Shown: positions 7,357 through 16,099, counted from the stretch's first letter. The stretch is 64,000 bases of DNA from JAFEDN01 sp965651935 (GCA_965651935.1 CBFGTC010000002.1:62001-126000); one strand, 5' to 3'. Notes: generated by a model not told the origin, from the sequence alone. Made by a program: numbers and translations.

Positions 7357-8169
7357 TTACTGAAATGATTTAAAACTTTGAGCTAGCTGAGGTCCTTGAA
7401 ATGGATAAGAGAGTTCACCAACCCAGTCACCGGCAGGATTGAACAGGAAAATTTGAGAACTGTGTTTCATGCTATAATTTCCGTCGCCTTTATCTTCTTT
7501 ACTATAATAGACTCCCAATTCTTTCGCGAAAATGTCCAGATTTTGTTTATCTCCGGTGGCGGCGATAAAGTTGGGATTATAACTATCAATGTAGCGATTC
7601 AAGGTATCGGTATTGTCTCTTTCAGGGTCAACGCTGACAAAAACAACTTGTGGCAGTTGATCGGAAGAAACTTCTTTTTGTAATTGACCGTACATTTTAT
7701 TTAATTCACTCAGTGTTAAGGGGCATACATCACCGCAACGAGTGAAGCCGAAGAACATCATAGTCCAGTGGCCTTTTAGATTTTCGTTAGTGAAAGGTTT
7801 GCCCTTATTATCGGTCAAAGTAAAGTTACTAACGGTTTTGGGTTCCGGTAATTTGGTTTGGTTAGGATTATTATCCGTATTTGAATTATTATCAGCATCG
7901 CTATTAGTGTTTTCAGTATTATCGGTATCAGCATTACTGGTATTATTGGTACTAGTATCAGTACTATTGGTATCGATATTAGGGTTGTTATCAGGCTTGC
8001 TGGTATCGTCTTGTAAGGCTGGGGCATTCATACTATTAGCCGAGGTCTCATTTTTTTGTTTGTAATGTGAATAAATTCCCAAAAGCGCCAAAATAATAAT
8101 AATGGCGATAATAATTGTTAATGCGCGCTTATTTTTTTTTTGTGGAGGGGTTGAGTTAGGTTTGTTCAT
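7357..8169 (-). CDS. Sco1/SenC/PrrC-family copper chaperone with long low-complexity linker
   Basis: Sco proteins deliver copper to, or reduce, the CuA centre of cytochrome c oxidase. The 270-residue protein has a cytoplasmic basic N-terminus, one membrane anchor (about 16-33), an unusual linker at about 40-108 made almost only of Asn, Asp, Thr and Ser, then the thioredoxin-like domain. Metal ligands are visible: FTRCGDVCP with Cys145 and Cys149, and His236 in MKHSSQIF. The conserved VSVDPERD segment is present. The start has AGGAG 8 bases upstream. It is the first gene of a three-gene minus-strand operon with the TlpA-like protein and the diphosphate phosphofructokinase. The domain assignment is secure; the linker is atypical. 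Confidence 0.92.
   Translation of the reverse strand: MNKPNSTPPQKKNKRALTIIIAIIIILALLGIYSHYKQKNETSANSMNAPALQDDTSKPDNNPNIDTNSTDTSTNNTSNADTDNTENTNSDADNNSNTDNNPNQTKLPEPKTVSNFTLTDNKGKPFTNENLKGHWTMMFFGFTRCGDVCPLTLSELNKMYGQLQKEVSSDQLPQVVFVSVDPERDNTDTLNRYIDSYNPNFIAATGDKQNLDIFAKELGVYYSKEDKGDGNYSMKHSSQIFLFNPAGDWVGELSYPFQGPQLAQSFKSFQ
7862..8030 (-). repeat. Low-complexity repeat encoding the Sco1 linker
   Basis: The plus strand shows near-repeats of a GGTATCAG/GGTATTA type unit, for example 'actggtattattggtact'. On the coding strand they give Asn/Thr/Asp/Ser runs. The degenerate repeats suggest growth by slippage, and the length may vary between strains. Confidence 0.5.
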
Positions 8170-8288
8170 AAAAAAATCTCCTAAATGGACTGTAAGTGCA
8201 TATAATAAGACACCCTCCAGCCGTGGTCAACCGATAAGTGGAATGACGCCTTCTTTTTCCAGTGTAATAAATTTGATAAAATCTCGCC

Positions 8289-10097
8289 ATGAAAGAAATT
8301 GATCAAAATCTTATACGCAATTTTTCCATTATTGCCCATATTGACCATGGCAAATCTACTTTGGCGGATCGTCTTATCCAGTTATGTGGTGGGTTGAGCG
8401 AAAGAGAAATGGTTTCTCAAGTCCTTGATTCAATGGATATCGAAAGAGAGCGCGGTATTACCATCAAAGCGCAAAGTGTCACTCTGCATTATACTGCCGA
8501 AAACGGTTTAACTTATCAGTTAAATTTTATCGACACGCCTGGTCACGTCGATTTTGCCTATGAAGTCTCGCGTTCTTTAGCCGCGTGCGAAGGCGCTTTA
8601 TTGGTGGTGGATGCAGGACAGGGAGTTGAAGCCCAAACGGTGGCAACTTGTTATACCGCCATAGAGCAGGGGCTTGAGGTCTTACCGGTGATCAACAAAA
8701 TTGATTTGCCGCAAGCTGAACCCGAAAGAGTCATGCAGGAAATTGAAGAGGTGATTGGTATCGACGCCAGTCAGGCGGTTAAAGTCAGCGCCAAGCAAGG
8801 ACTGGGCATCCACGAATTATTAGAACAATTAATCAAAAGCATCCCTTCCCCTAAAGGCAAAGTAGACGCCCCATTACAAGCATTAATTATTGATTCTTGG
8901 TTTGATAGTTACTTAGGGGTGGTATCATTAGTGCGAATTATGCAAGGCGTACTCAAAAAAGGCGATAAAATCCGAGTCATGTCTACGGGTAAAGATTATT
9001 TGGTGGATGAGGTAGGGGTGTTTACACCCAAGCGTTGTCCTTTAAATTTATTGCGCACCGGTGAAGTCGGATTTGTCGTTGCCGGCATAAAAGATATTTT
9101 CGGTGCGCCAGTGGGGGATACGCTCACGATAGCCAAAAATCCCGCCAAAGAGCCCTTGCCGGGATTCCATAAAATCAAACCCCAAGTCTATGCAGGATTA
9201 TTTCCCATTAGCGCGGACGATTACGAAGCTTTTCGTGAAGCCCTAGCCAAACTTAAACTCAACGATGCCGCTTTATTTTACGAACCGGAATCGTCCTCGG
9301 CCTTGGGCTTTGGATTTCGCTGTGGATTTTTAGGAATGCTGCACATGGAAATTGTGCAAGAACGTTTGGAGCGTGAATACAATCTCGATTTAATTACCAC
9401 CGCCCCCACCGTAATTTATGAAATACTCACCAAACAAAATGAAATTATTTACGTGGACAATCCCAGTCAATTGCCGGAAATAGGCAAAATTAATGAAGTC
9501 CGCGAACCGGTGGCCGATGTCCATATTTTAGTGCCATCTGAGTATTTAGGCGCGGTAATGACTTTAGCCATGGAAAGGCGAGGCGTTCAGAAAAAAATGC
9601 AATATGTTGGTAAGCAAGTTTCTTTGCAATACCAAATCCCGATGAATGAAATCGTCTTGGATTTTTTTGACCGCCTTAAATCCGTCAGCCGCGGCTTTGC
9701 CTCTTTGGATTATAATTTTAATCATTTTGCTGCCGCAGATTTAGTGAAATTAGATATTTTGATTAATGGTGAAAGAGTGGATGCTTTAACTATGATAGTG
9801 CACCGTGACCATGCCTTCACTCGCGGCAATGCACTAGTCGAGAAATTGAAAGAATTGATTCCCCGGCAGATGTACGATGTCGCTATTCAGGCCGCAATCG
9901 GCGCTAAAATCGTTGCCCGTCAAAATGTGAAAGCCTTACGTAAAGACGTCACTGCCAAATGTTACGGCGGCGACGTGAGCCGTAAGCGCAAATTGCTGGA
10001 GAAGCAAAAAGCCGGGAAAAAACGCATGAAACAAGTGGGAAAAATCTCTATCCCACAAGAAGCCTTTCTAGCCGTGTTAAAAGTCAGTAAGGATTAA
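8289..10097 (+). CDS. lepA: Elongation factor 4 (LepA)
   Basis: LepA is a ribosome-binding GTPase that acts on stalled or initiating ribosomes. The 602 residues match the family length (E. coli 599). G-motifs are AHIDHGKST (G1), the switch region with RERGITIKAQ, DTPGHVDF (G3) and NKIDLP (G4); EF-G-like domains II, III and V follow, and the basic C-terminal domain specific to LepA contains the YGGDVSRKRKLLEKQKAGKK stretch. The ATG at 8289 gives the canonical N-terminus just before IRNFSIIAHIDHGKST, though the ribosome-binding site is poor. It precedes lepB, as in E. coli, separated by a structured 120-base gap. It is transcribed divergently from the Sco1 operon; a TATAAT at 8201-8206 is a possible -10, but I see no convincing -35. 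Confidence 0.97.
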   Translation: MKEIDQNLIRNFSIIAHIDHGKSTLADRLIQLCGGLSEREMVSQVLDSMDIERERGITIKAQSVTLHYTAENGLTYQLNFIDTPGHVDFAYEVSRSLAACEGALLVVDAGQGVEAQTVATCYTAIEQGLEVLPVINKIDLPQAEPERVMQEIEEVIGIDASQAVKVSAKQGLGIHELLEQLIKSIPSPKGKVDAPLQALIIDSWFDSYLGVVSLVRIMQGVLKKGDKIRVMSTGKDYLVDEVGVFTPKRCPLNLLRTGEVGFVVAGIKDIFGAPVGDTLTIAKNPAKEPLPGFHKIKPQVYAGLFPISADDYEAFREALAKLKLNDAALFYEPESSSALGFGFRCGFLGMLHMEIVQERLEREYNLDLITTAPTVIYEILTKQNEIIYVDNPSQLPEIGKINEVREPVADVHILVPSEYLGAVMTLAMERRGVQKKMQYVGKQVSLQYQIPMNEIVLDFFDRLKSVSRGFASLDYNFNHFAAADLVKLDILINGERVDALTMIVHRDHAFTRGNALVEKLKELIPRQMYDVAIQAAIGAKIVARQNVKALRKDVTAKCYGGDVSRKRKLLEKQKAGKKRMKQVGKISIPQEAFLAVLKVSKD

Positions 10098-10106
10098 TAA
10101 TCCCCG

Positions 10107-10173
10107 GGAGCGGAAGCAATGGCGATGCTTGTCATACAAGCTTCGTTAGAGCATTATTATCGTAATTCGCTCC
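10107..10173 (+). other. Structured lepA-lepB intergenic segment
   Basis: An outer 6-bp stem (GGAGCG 10107-10112 with CGCTCC 10168-10173) encloses a hairpin GCTTG/CAAGC (10127-10131 with 10137-10141). There is no T-run, so it is more likely a processing or leader structure than a terminator. The ribosome-binding site for lepB (AGAGG) lies downstream. Confidence 0.35.
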
Positions 10174-10217
10174 AGGGCGCAAGGAGTCACATTTTCCGAA
10201 ATTGAAAAGAGGTTAAT

Positions 10218-11006
10218 ATGGTTGTCATTGATTTTACATTTTATTTAACTTTAGCGGTGGTCATTACTGGCATGATCAGCTTGTTGGATGTGCTGTTTTG
10301 GGCGCGAGCGCGCAGACGCGAGGGGAAGAAACCGGGTTTGTTGATAGAGTATTCGCGCGCTTTTTTCCCTGTATTATTGCTGGTTTTACTCGTCCGCTCA
10401 TTTTTATTCCAGCCTTATCGGGTCCCCAGCAGTTCTTTAGCACCAACAATTTTACCGGGTGATTTTATTGCAGTAAAACAGTTCGCCTACGGCCTGCGTC
10501 TGCCTGTTACTAACACCAAAATTGTGGAAATTGGCGAACCCAAACGAGGTCAAATATTTTTATTTCGTTACCCAGTAGACCCCAGTATCACTTTTGTCAA
10601 ACGCGTAGTCGGCGTGCCTGGTGATCACATCGTTTATAAAAATAAGGTTTTATACATCAACGGCGTGGAAGCCAAACAGAAATTGCTTAAACAAACCCAC
10701 TATATTGATGAGCATGGAGTCTATACTGCTGAAAATTTGATGGAAGAAGATTTAGATGGGGTGAAGCATAAAATTTACGTGCAACCAGAAGGTGGCGAGA
10801 CCCAAAACATCGATGTGGTTGTTCCTCCCTATCACTATTTTGCCATGGGGGACAATCGTGACGATAGCGGCGACAGCCGTATTTGGGGTTTTGTGCCGGA
10901 AGAGAATCTCATCGGTCAAGCTTTTTGGATATTTATGAGTTGGGATAGCAACGCCTCTGGCTGGGACAAAATTCGTTGGAATAGAATAGGGACAGGAGTG
11001 CATTAA
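10218..11006 (+). CDS. lepB: Signal peptidase I
   Basis: Cleaves Sec and Tat signal peptides at the outer face of the inner membrane. The 262-residue protein has two N-terminal membrane helices (about 5-28 and 46-64) with a basic cytoplasmic loop between them, the arrangement of the gammaproteobacterial enzyme. The Ser-Lys dyad is Ser73 in PSSSLAPT and Lys128 in FVKRVVGVPGD; the family box E reads GDNRDDSGDSRIWGFVP. The residue after the catalytic Ser is Leu instead of the usual Met. The gene lacks the extra length of E. coli LepB (324 residues). Its stop codon overlaps the rnc start by one base, so lepB, rnc, era, recO and pdxJ form one operon. Confidence 0.95.
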   Translation: MVVIDFTFYLTLAVVITGMISLLDVLFWARARRREGKKPGLLIEYSRAFFPVLLLVLLVRSFLFQPYRVPSSSLAPTILPGDFIAVKQFAYGLRLPVTNTKIVEIGEPKRGQIFLFRYPVDPSITFVKRVVGVPGDHIVYKNKVLYINGVEAKQKLLKQTHYIDEHGVYTAENLMEEDLDGVKHKIYVQPEGGETQNIDVVVPPYHYFAMGDNRDDSGDSRIWGFVPEENLIGQAFWIFMSWDSNASGWDKIRWNRIGTGVH

Positions 11007-11683
11007 TGTCCGAAGATTATTCGGGTTTGATGCATAAAATCGGTTACACTTTCAAAGACATTCCGCTTTTAGAGCACGCGCTCAGTCATCGCTCATCCGG
11101 TGATATCAACAATGAACGTTTGGAGTTTCTGGGTGATGCACTATTGGGTGTCATTATCTCGGAAGCCTTATTTCGCCATTGTCCTCATGCGCGGGAAGGC
11201 CAACTGAGCCGCATGCGTTCTTCTTTAGTGAGCGGCGCTCACTTAGCCGAAATGGCTAAGAAATTAGGATTGGGTGAGTATATAAAATTAGGCGCTGGAG
11301 AATTAAAAACCGGGGGCCGGCAACGCGAATCTATTTTGGCCAATGCCTTAGAAGCTTTAATTGGGGCTGTGTTTTTAGACAGTAACCTTGAAAATTGCCG
11401 TCAATGTATTTTCGGCTGGTACGGCGATTTATTGGATTTAAGTGACATGCTTCCTGCCAAAGACGCGAAAAGTCATTTGCAAGAATGGGTGCAAGCACAC
11501 AAATTTCCTCTGCCTGCTTACACAGCAACCGTCAGTGGCAAACCGCATGAGCAAGTATTTGTCGTGGTTTGTGAAGTGCCAGGTTTGCCTCATGCTGCTA
11601 CAGGTACCAGCACCAGCCGGCGTAAAGCCGAGCAATTGGCCGCCAAATATTATTTGGAATTATTACAATTAGACGAGTCATAA
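11006..11683 (+). CDS. rnc: Ribonuclease III
   Basis: Double-strand-specific endoribonuclease that processes rRNA precursors and structured mRNAs. The 225 residues comprise the catalytic domain with the signature NERLEFLGDALLG (about 36-48; Glu40 and Asp44 are metal ligands) and the second acidic site in ANALEALIGAVFLD, followed by a C-terminal double-stranded-RNA-binding domain (about 150-222) ending with the TSRRKAEQLAAKYYLE helix. The length is the same as E. coli (226). It starts inside the lepB stop codon (TAATG) and is followed one base later by era, the usual gammaproteobacterial order. Confidence 0.97.
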   Translation: MSEDYSGLMHKIGYTFKDIPLLEHALSHRSSGDINNERLEFLGDALLGVIISEALFRHCPHAREGQLSRMRSSLVSGAHLAEMAKKLGLGEYIKLGAGELKTGGRQRESILANALEALIGAVFLDSNLENCRQCIFGWYGDLLDLSDMLPAKDAKSHLQEWVQAHKFPLPAYTATVSGKPHEQVFVVVCEVPGLPHAATGTSTSRRKAEQLAAKYYLELLQLDES

Positions 11684-11684
11684 G

Positions 11685-12578
11685 ATGAAAGAAAAACGTG
11701 CAGGGTATATTGCGATAGTGGGCCGCCCTAATGTGGGGAAGTCAACTTTGTTAAATCATTTATTGGGCGAAAAAATCAGTATCACTTCACGCAAGCCTCA
11801 GACTACTCGCCATCGTATTTTAGGAATAAAAACGCAAGACGATACTCAATATATTTATGTTGATACCCCTGGATTGCATTCTCATGGCGGTCAAGCTTTA
11901 AACCGCTATATGAATCGGATGGCTTTAAAAACTTTACCTGATGTCGATGTGGTATTGTTTGTAGTTGATGCTCGTCATTGGACTGATGGCGACAATTACG
12001 TATTGAAATCGTTAAAAAAATTTGAAATCCCGGTCATACTGGCTGTTAACAAGATAGATAAGCTCAATGAAAGGGGACAATTGCTGCCTTTTTTAGAAGA
12101 GGCTAAATCGCGTTTTGAATTTTTCGCTATCGTGCCCATCAGCGCTAAAAATGGCGAACAATTACCGCAGTTAGAACAAATGCTGCGAAATTGTTTGCCG
12201 CAGCAAGAGTACTTATTCCCCGAAGATCAATTAACTGATCGCACGGATCGATTTATCGCCGCCGAAACAATCCGTGAAAAGCTAACTCGCTTATTAGGTC
12301 AAGAAATCCCTTATGCGCTGACCGTCACGATTGATAGTTTTGTCGAAGGTGAAAAGTTAGATCGCATTTCTGCCATTATATGGGTTGAAAAATCCAGTCA
12401 AAAACCCATTATTATTGGTGAAAATGGTGCGCGTTTAAAGCAGGTCGGGCAAAAAGCGCGTTTGGACTTGGAAAAATATTTAGGTAAAAAAGTGTTTTTA
12501 CAATTATGGGTCAAAGTCAAAAGTGGTTGGTCAGACAATGAGAGATTATTACAGCAATTAGGCTACGGAGATATCTAA
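11685..12578 (+). CDS. era: GTPase Era
   Basis: Essential GTPase that binds the 3' end of 16S rRNA during 30S maturation. The 297 residues carry G1 GRPNVGKSTLLN, the switch segment SRKPQTTRHRILGI, G3 DTPGLH, G4 NKIDKL and G5 SAKNG, followed by a C-terminal KH RNA-binding domain with the GENGARLKQVGQKAR loop. All motifs are intact and the length matches E. coli (301). It lies between rnc and recO with one-base gaps, so expression is probably coupled with RNase III, as in E. coli. Confidence 0.97.
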   Translation: MKEKRAGYIAIVGRPNVGKSTLLNHLLGEKISITSRKPQTTRHRILGIKTQDDTQYIYVDTPGLHSHGGQALNRYMNRMALKTLPDVDVVLFVVDARHWTDGDNYVLKSLKKFEIPVILAVNKIDKLNERGQLLPFLEEAKSRFEFFAIVPISAKNGEQLPQLEQMLRNCLPQQEYLFPEDQLTDRTDRFIAAETIREKLTRLLGQEIPYALTVTIDSFVEGEKLDRISAIIWVEKSSQKPIIIGENGARLKQVGQKARLDLEKYLGKKVFLQLWVKVKSGWSDNERLLQQLGYGDI

Positions 12579-12579
12579 A

Positions 12580-13254
12580 ATGACAACGCGGGTTTTATTA
12601 GAGCCGGTTTTCGTTTTGCATAATCGTCCCTATCAAAACAGCAGTTTATTAGTTGAATTATTTTCCCAGCAGCACGGCAGATTTACCGTCCTAGCCCGGA
12701 GCGCGCGCGGGCCACGCTCTCGTTTTAGGGGTTATTTACAAGTCTTTTCACCCTTATTGGCTTCTTGGAGTGGTCGTTATGAGTTAATGAATTTAAATCA
12801 GCTTGAATTGCATGCTGCTCCGTTCCAACTGGAAGGTTCTGCATTAATGTCTGCTTTTTATTTAAATGAGTTATTGCTGCGATTATTGCCGCGAGACGAT
12901 CCTTACCCAGGTCTTTTCCAAGATTATCACCTTGCCTTACAAGGCTTGGAACAAGCGGTTAATTTGCCGGCGATTTTGCGCCGATTTGAAAAACGTTTGC
13001 TGGAGCACTTAGGGTATGGACTGTCTTTCCCAGTAGAAGCAGATAAATACTATCAGTGGTTACCTGAACAGGGTTTTTCATATTGCGAATCTATTCAAGG
13101 CGAGTCTTTATTTTTAGGACGTAGCCTGTTAGCGATAGCGGCGGAACAATGGAATAATCCTGAGGATTTAGCCGCTGCAAAACGATTATTACGTATGGCA
13201 TTGGGTTGGCATTTAGGTGGCAAGCCACTGAAAAGCCGGGAATTATTAATTTAA
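12580..13254 (+). CDS. recO: DNA repair protein RecO
   Basis: RecO anneals single strands and, with RecR, loads RecA at gaps. The 224-residue protein starts with the family N-terminal OB-fold (EPVFVLHNRPYQNSSLLVEL) and the SARGPRSRFRGYLQVFSPL stretch; the helical C-terminal domain includes FEKRLLEHLGYG. The zinc-type cysteines found in some RecO proteins are absent, as in enteric bacteria. Position between era and pdxJ is the classical order and supports the call. The family diverges quickly, so context carries real weight. Confidence 0.93.
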   Translation: MTTRVLLEPVFVLHNRPYQNSSLLVELFSQQHGRFTVLARSARGPRSRFRGYLQVFSPLLASWSGRYELMNLNQLELHAAPFQLEGSALMSAFYLNELLLRLLPRDDPYPGLFQDYHLALQGLEQAVNLPAILRRFEKRLLEHLGYGLSFPVEADKYYQWLPEQGFSYCESIQGESLFLGRSLLAIAAEQWNNPEDLAAAKRLLRMALGWHLGGKPLKSRELLI

Positions 13255-13268
13255 ATATGAGATGGAAA

Positions 13269-14012
13269 ATGAAAAAGCAATCACCAATTCTATTAGGTGT
13301 GAATATTGATCATGTGGCGACTTTACGCCAAGCCCGGCGCATTCAATATCCAGATCCGGTAGAGGCTGCTATTTTGGCTGTAAAAGGGGGGGCGGATAGT
13401 ATTACTTTGCATTTGCGCGAAGATCGCCGTCATATTCAAGATCATGACTTATGGAATTTAAAAAAAAATATTGACGTACCCATCAATTTAGAAATGGCTG
13501 TCACGGAAGAAATGCTGGCTATTGCAAAAAAATTATCACCTGAATATTGCTGTTTAGTGCCAGAAAAGCGCCAGGAACTGACTACTGAAGGTGGATTGAA
13601 TGTTTTAGCGCAAGAAGAAAACATTGCCAAAACCTGTGCCCGTTTGGCGGATTGTGGTATTCAAGTTTCTCTATTCATTGATCCTGATTTGCAACAAATT
13701 CGGGCCGCAGCGCGTTGTGGTGTGCCAGTAGTGGAATTAACCACAGGACAGTACGCCGATGCAACGAGTCCGGCATTGCAACAAGACTATTTAACCCGAA
13801 TCAAAGTGGCGGCGATTGAAGCGGCCAATTTAGGATTGGTAGTGAATGGCGGTCACGGTCTCAATTACGATAACGTTTCTACTATTGCGGCTATCCCTCA
13901 AATGCACGAGCTTAATATTGGTCATAGTATTGTCTCTTTTGCGGTGTTTTGGGGAATGGAAACGGCTGTGAGTAAGATGAAAAAAATAATGCTACGGGCG
14001 CGCAGCAGTTAG
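13269..14012 (+). CDS. pdxJ: Pyridoxine 5'-phosphate synthase
   Basis: Condenses 1-deoxyxylulose 5-phosphate with 3-amino-2-oxopropyl phosphate, the last ring-forming step of DXP-dependent vitamin B6 synthesis. The TIM-barrel enzyme has LLGVNIDHVATLRQAR near the N-terminus, HLREDRRHIQDHD, the catalytic-Glu strand INLEMAVT, VPEKRQELTTEGGL, VSLFIDPD and VNGGHGLNYDNV. The frame opens at 13206 inside recO, but the conserved N-terminus fits an ATG at 13269, preceded by a GAGATGGA ribosome-binding sequence; an ATG at 13257 is also possible. It is the last gene of the lepB-pdxJ operon; acpS, its usual next neighbour, is absent. Confidence 0.95.
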   Translation: MKKQSPILLGVNIDHVATLRQARRIQYPDPVEAAILAVKGGADSITLHLREDRRHIQDHDLWNLKKNIDVPINLEMAVTEEMLAIAKKLSPEYCCLVPEKRQELTTEGGLNVLAQEENIAKTCARLADCGIQVSLFIDPDLQQIRAAARCGVPVVELTTGQYADATSPALQQDYLTRIKVAAIEAANLGLVVNGGHGLNYDNVSTIAAIPQMHELNIGHSIVSFAVFWGMETAVSKMKKIMLRARSS

Positions 14013-14074
14013 CTTCCTTTTGTCCATTTTTTTTGTTAGGGTATGTCTAATATTAACTAACAAAGGGATTAAAA

Positions 14075-14887
14075 ATGAGGTGGATGAAATTGCTATTACT
14101 GGCTTCAAGTCAAATACTGGTTAAGGTTTCAACTCAAACGATATCAGACTTACCATGCAATAGCACCAACACGACTTTGTGGTGTATAGGGAATTGGGGG
14201 CCTGACAATGGCTACCCTGCTATTCCGAATGAAGAGGTGGAAATGCTTTGTTTTACGGCATTAAATTGTTGTCTTGCTCCTTTGAATACCAGTGATACAG
14301 GATATAATACTTGTGAATGGAAAGACTGCGGAGATACTAATTCCACTGCTGCGTGTAAGGATTGGGCTACGGAAAATAATAGTACTGTAGATAACTGTTT
14401 TAAAGATCACGGGTGTTGTCCGGTTGATCAAAATAATACGAATACCAGCATCACGGATTATGTCCCTTGTCCGCCGAAAACCAAGGCTCCATTATCTAAA
14501 ATAGCTCAATTTTTTATTGTAGAAGCCAGTATTTTATTCATGTCTGGTGCGGGTACTGCTTTGGCTTATCGCCGAGGGTGGTCCGATAAATTTAAGCATT
14601 CAGGAATAGCGATAACTTTCATTTCTGCCTTTGGTTTGTTAGGAACCGGGATCGCAGCTATGGTGGATAAGGAATTCAATTTAAGTGGGGACAGTTCTTC
14701 TTTGAATTTGTCTTTTACCGGAGGGATATTAGTAGGGGCTGGTTTATTTGCTGGATGTTATTATAAAACAATGTTGTCCCAAAATGGCGCTGGTGCCAAC
14801 GTCGCTCTTTTAGCTCCAGATGGAGAGGGTGAAGCCATAAATAATCAAAGGCCTCTCGTCAGTTGTTGTAATTGTCTAATCTCATAG
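14075..14887 (+). CDS. Unknown Cys-rich membrane protein with N-X-S/T sequons and C-terminal CaaX motif
   Basis: I recognise no family. The 270 residues read as a weak N-terminal signal or anchor (1-22), a soluble domain to about 140 holding 12 cysteines (28, 37, 59, 65, 66, 80, 85, 94, 108, 114, 115, 132), then three membrane helices (about 144-165, 178-197, 214-232) and a 38-residue tail. The soluble part holds about eight Asn-X-Ser/Thr sites (including 29, 32, 71, 89, 101, 120 and 123) and the loop between helices 2 and 3 has two more. The basic RRGWSDKFK loop puts that loop and the tail on the cytosolic side and the sequon domain outside. The last residues are SCCNCLIS: a CaaX box (CLIS) behind extra cysteines, like the H-Ras tail. 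The start follows AAAGGGA. Host prenylation is inference. Confidence 0.75.
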   Translation: MRWMKLLLLASSQILVKVSTQTISDLPCNSTNTTLWCIGNWGPDNGYPAIPNEEVEMLCFTALNCCLAPLNTSDTGYNTCEWKDCGDTNSTAACKDWATENNSTVDNCFKDHGCCPVDQNNTNTSITDYVPCPPKTKAPLSKIAQFFIVEASILFMSGAGTALAYRRGWSDKFKHSGIAITFISAFGLLGTGIAAMVDKEFNLSGDSSSLNLSFTGGILVGAGLFAGCYYKTMLSQNGAGANVALLAPDGEGEAINNQRPLVSCCNCLIS

Positions 14888-14900
14888 TCATTTATTTACG

Positions 14901-14928
14901 CAGGGGGGATCGCAGTTTCCCCCCCCTG
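14901..14928. terminator. GC-rich palindrome between convergent genes
   Basis: An 8-bp perfect stem CAGGGGGG/CCCCCCTG lies in the 48-base gap between the stops of the unknown membrane protein and dapE. Neither side has a T-run, so intrinsic termination is uncertain, but the convergent position suits a bidirectional terminator or 3'-end stabiliser. Confidence 0.45.
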
Positions 14929-14935
14929 GTGTCGC

Positions 14936-16099
14936 TTATTTGTCATTTCCGGAGTTGCTGGATACCAATAATTGTTCAAGAATCTGTAAATAAATTTGGG
15001 TCAACTGGGTTAAATCAGTGAGCTTGATATGTTCATTGATTTGATGAATGTGTTTACTGGGAGGGCCTAATTCCACAATTTCGCAACCCAGTGCGGCTAT
15101 AAAACGCCCGTCAGATGTGCCGCCGGTGGTGTTAGAGTCGGGCTCAATTCCGCAAATTTTTTGTATCGCATTTTGACAGGCTTGAGCTAGCTTACTAGGA
15201 GGGCTAAAAAAAGGATTGCCGCTTAAATTCCAATGAATTTTATAATTTAATTCATGATCATCCAGCACTTTGTGAACGCGCTGCTTTAAGTTATCAGCAG
15301 TGCTGGCTGGAGAAAATCGAAAATTAAAACTCGCCGTCAGCGCGCCGGGAATAATATTAGAAGCGCCGGTGTCGGCTTGGATATTATAAATTTGAAAACT
15401 GGTAGGCGTGAAAAATTCGTTGCCATTATCCCAGCTTACACGGGTAAGTTCATCTAAAGCTTTAAAACTTCGGTGAATTGGGTTGTCAGCGAGGTGAGGG
15501 TAGGCGATATGTCCTTGTTTTCCGATAACTTGTAAATAACCGTGCAGGGAGCCGCGGCGGCCCACTTTAATACTGTCGCCCAATTCTAATTGGCTGCTGG
15601 CCTCGCCAATCAAGCACCAATCCGGTTGAATCGATTGTTGTTGAAGATATTCCACAATTTTAATAGTACCATCGCGAGCATCCCCTTCTTCGTCACTGGT
15701 AATCATAAAGCCCAAAGAGCCGCGATGATGAGGGTATTTTTGCAGAAATGCTTGACAGGCAACGATCATGGCAGCTAAAGCGCTTTTCATGTCTGAACTG
15801 CCGCGGCCATAAAGGGCGCCGTCTCTTACGTCGGCTGCAAAAGGCGGGGAGTGCCATTTATCCAGAGGACCGGGAGGAACGACGTCTGTATGTCCGGCAA
15901 AAACCAGTAGCGGTCCACTGTCTCCCCGCTTTGCCCAAAAGTTGCTAACTTTGCCCGATGACAATTTTTGAATGGTAAAACCCATTTGATTTAACTTTTC
16001 AATCAACCGATCTTGGCATCCGTTATCATGGGGAGTGATAGATTCAATGTTGATCAGTTCAATTGCCAGTTTTAAGGCTTCTGCCGCGAGATCTTGCAT
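14936..16099 (-). CDS. dapE: Succinyl-diaminopimelate desuccinylase
   Basis: Zinc-dependent hydrolase that releases LL-diaminopimelate in lysine and peptidoglycan synthesis. M20-family motifs: VFAGHTDVVPPG (first metal His), GRGSSDMKSALAAM (bridging Asp), TSDEEGDARDGT (catalytic Glu pair) and GGTSDGRFIA followed by ELGPPSKHIHQINEH with the last metal His. A dimerisation domain sits between. Two consecutive ATGs are possible (16102 and 16099); AGGAG spacing favours the second, giving 387 residues, close to E. coli DapE (375). It is 9 bases downstream of dapD, and the two form a minus-strand operon for consecutive pathway enzymes. Confidence 0.95.
   Translation of the reverse strand: MQDLAAEALKLAIELINIESITPHDNGCQDRLIEKLNQMGFTIQKLSSGKVSNFWAKRGDSGPLLVFAGHTDVVPPGPLDKWHSPPFAADVRDGALYGRGSSDMKSALAAMIVACQAFLQKYPHHRGSLGFMITSDEEGDARDGTIKIVEYLQQQSIQPDWCLIGEASSQLELGDSIKVGRRGSLHGYLQVIGKQGHIAYPHLADNPIHRSFKALDELTRVSWDNGNEFFTPTSFQIYNIQADTGASNIIPGALTASFNFRFSPASTADNLKQRVHKVLDDHELNYKIHWNLSGNPFFSPPSKLAQACQNAIQKICGIEPDSNTTGGTSDGRFIAALGCEIVELGPPSKHIHQINEHIKLTDLTQLTQIYLQILEQLLVSSNSGNDK

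Noticed and set aside
7742..8065. Leu/Val/Ser-rich plus-strand open frame opposite the Sco1 linker
   Set aside because: Its apparent hydrophobic repeats are only the complement of the Asn/Asp/Thr repeat; the Sco1 frame has the conserved domain.
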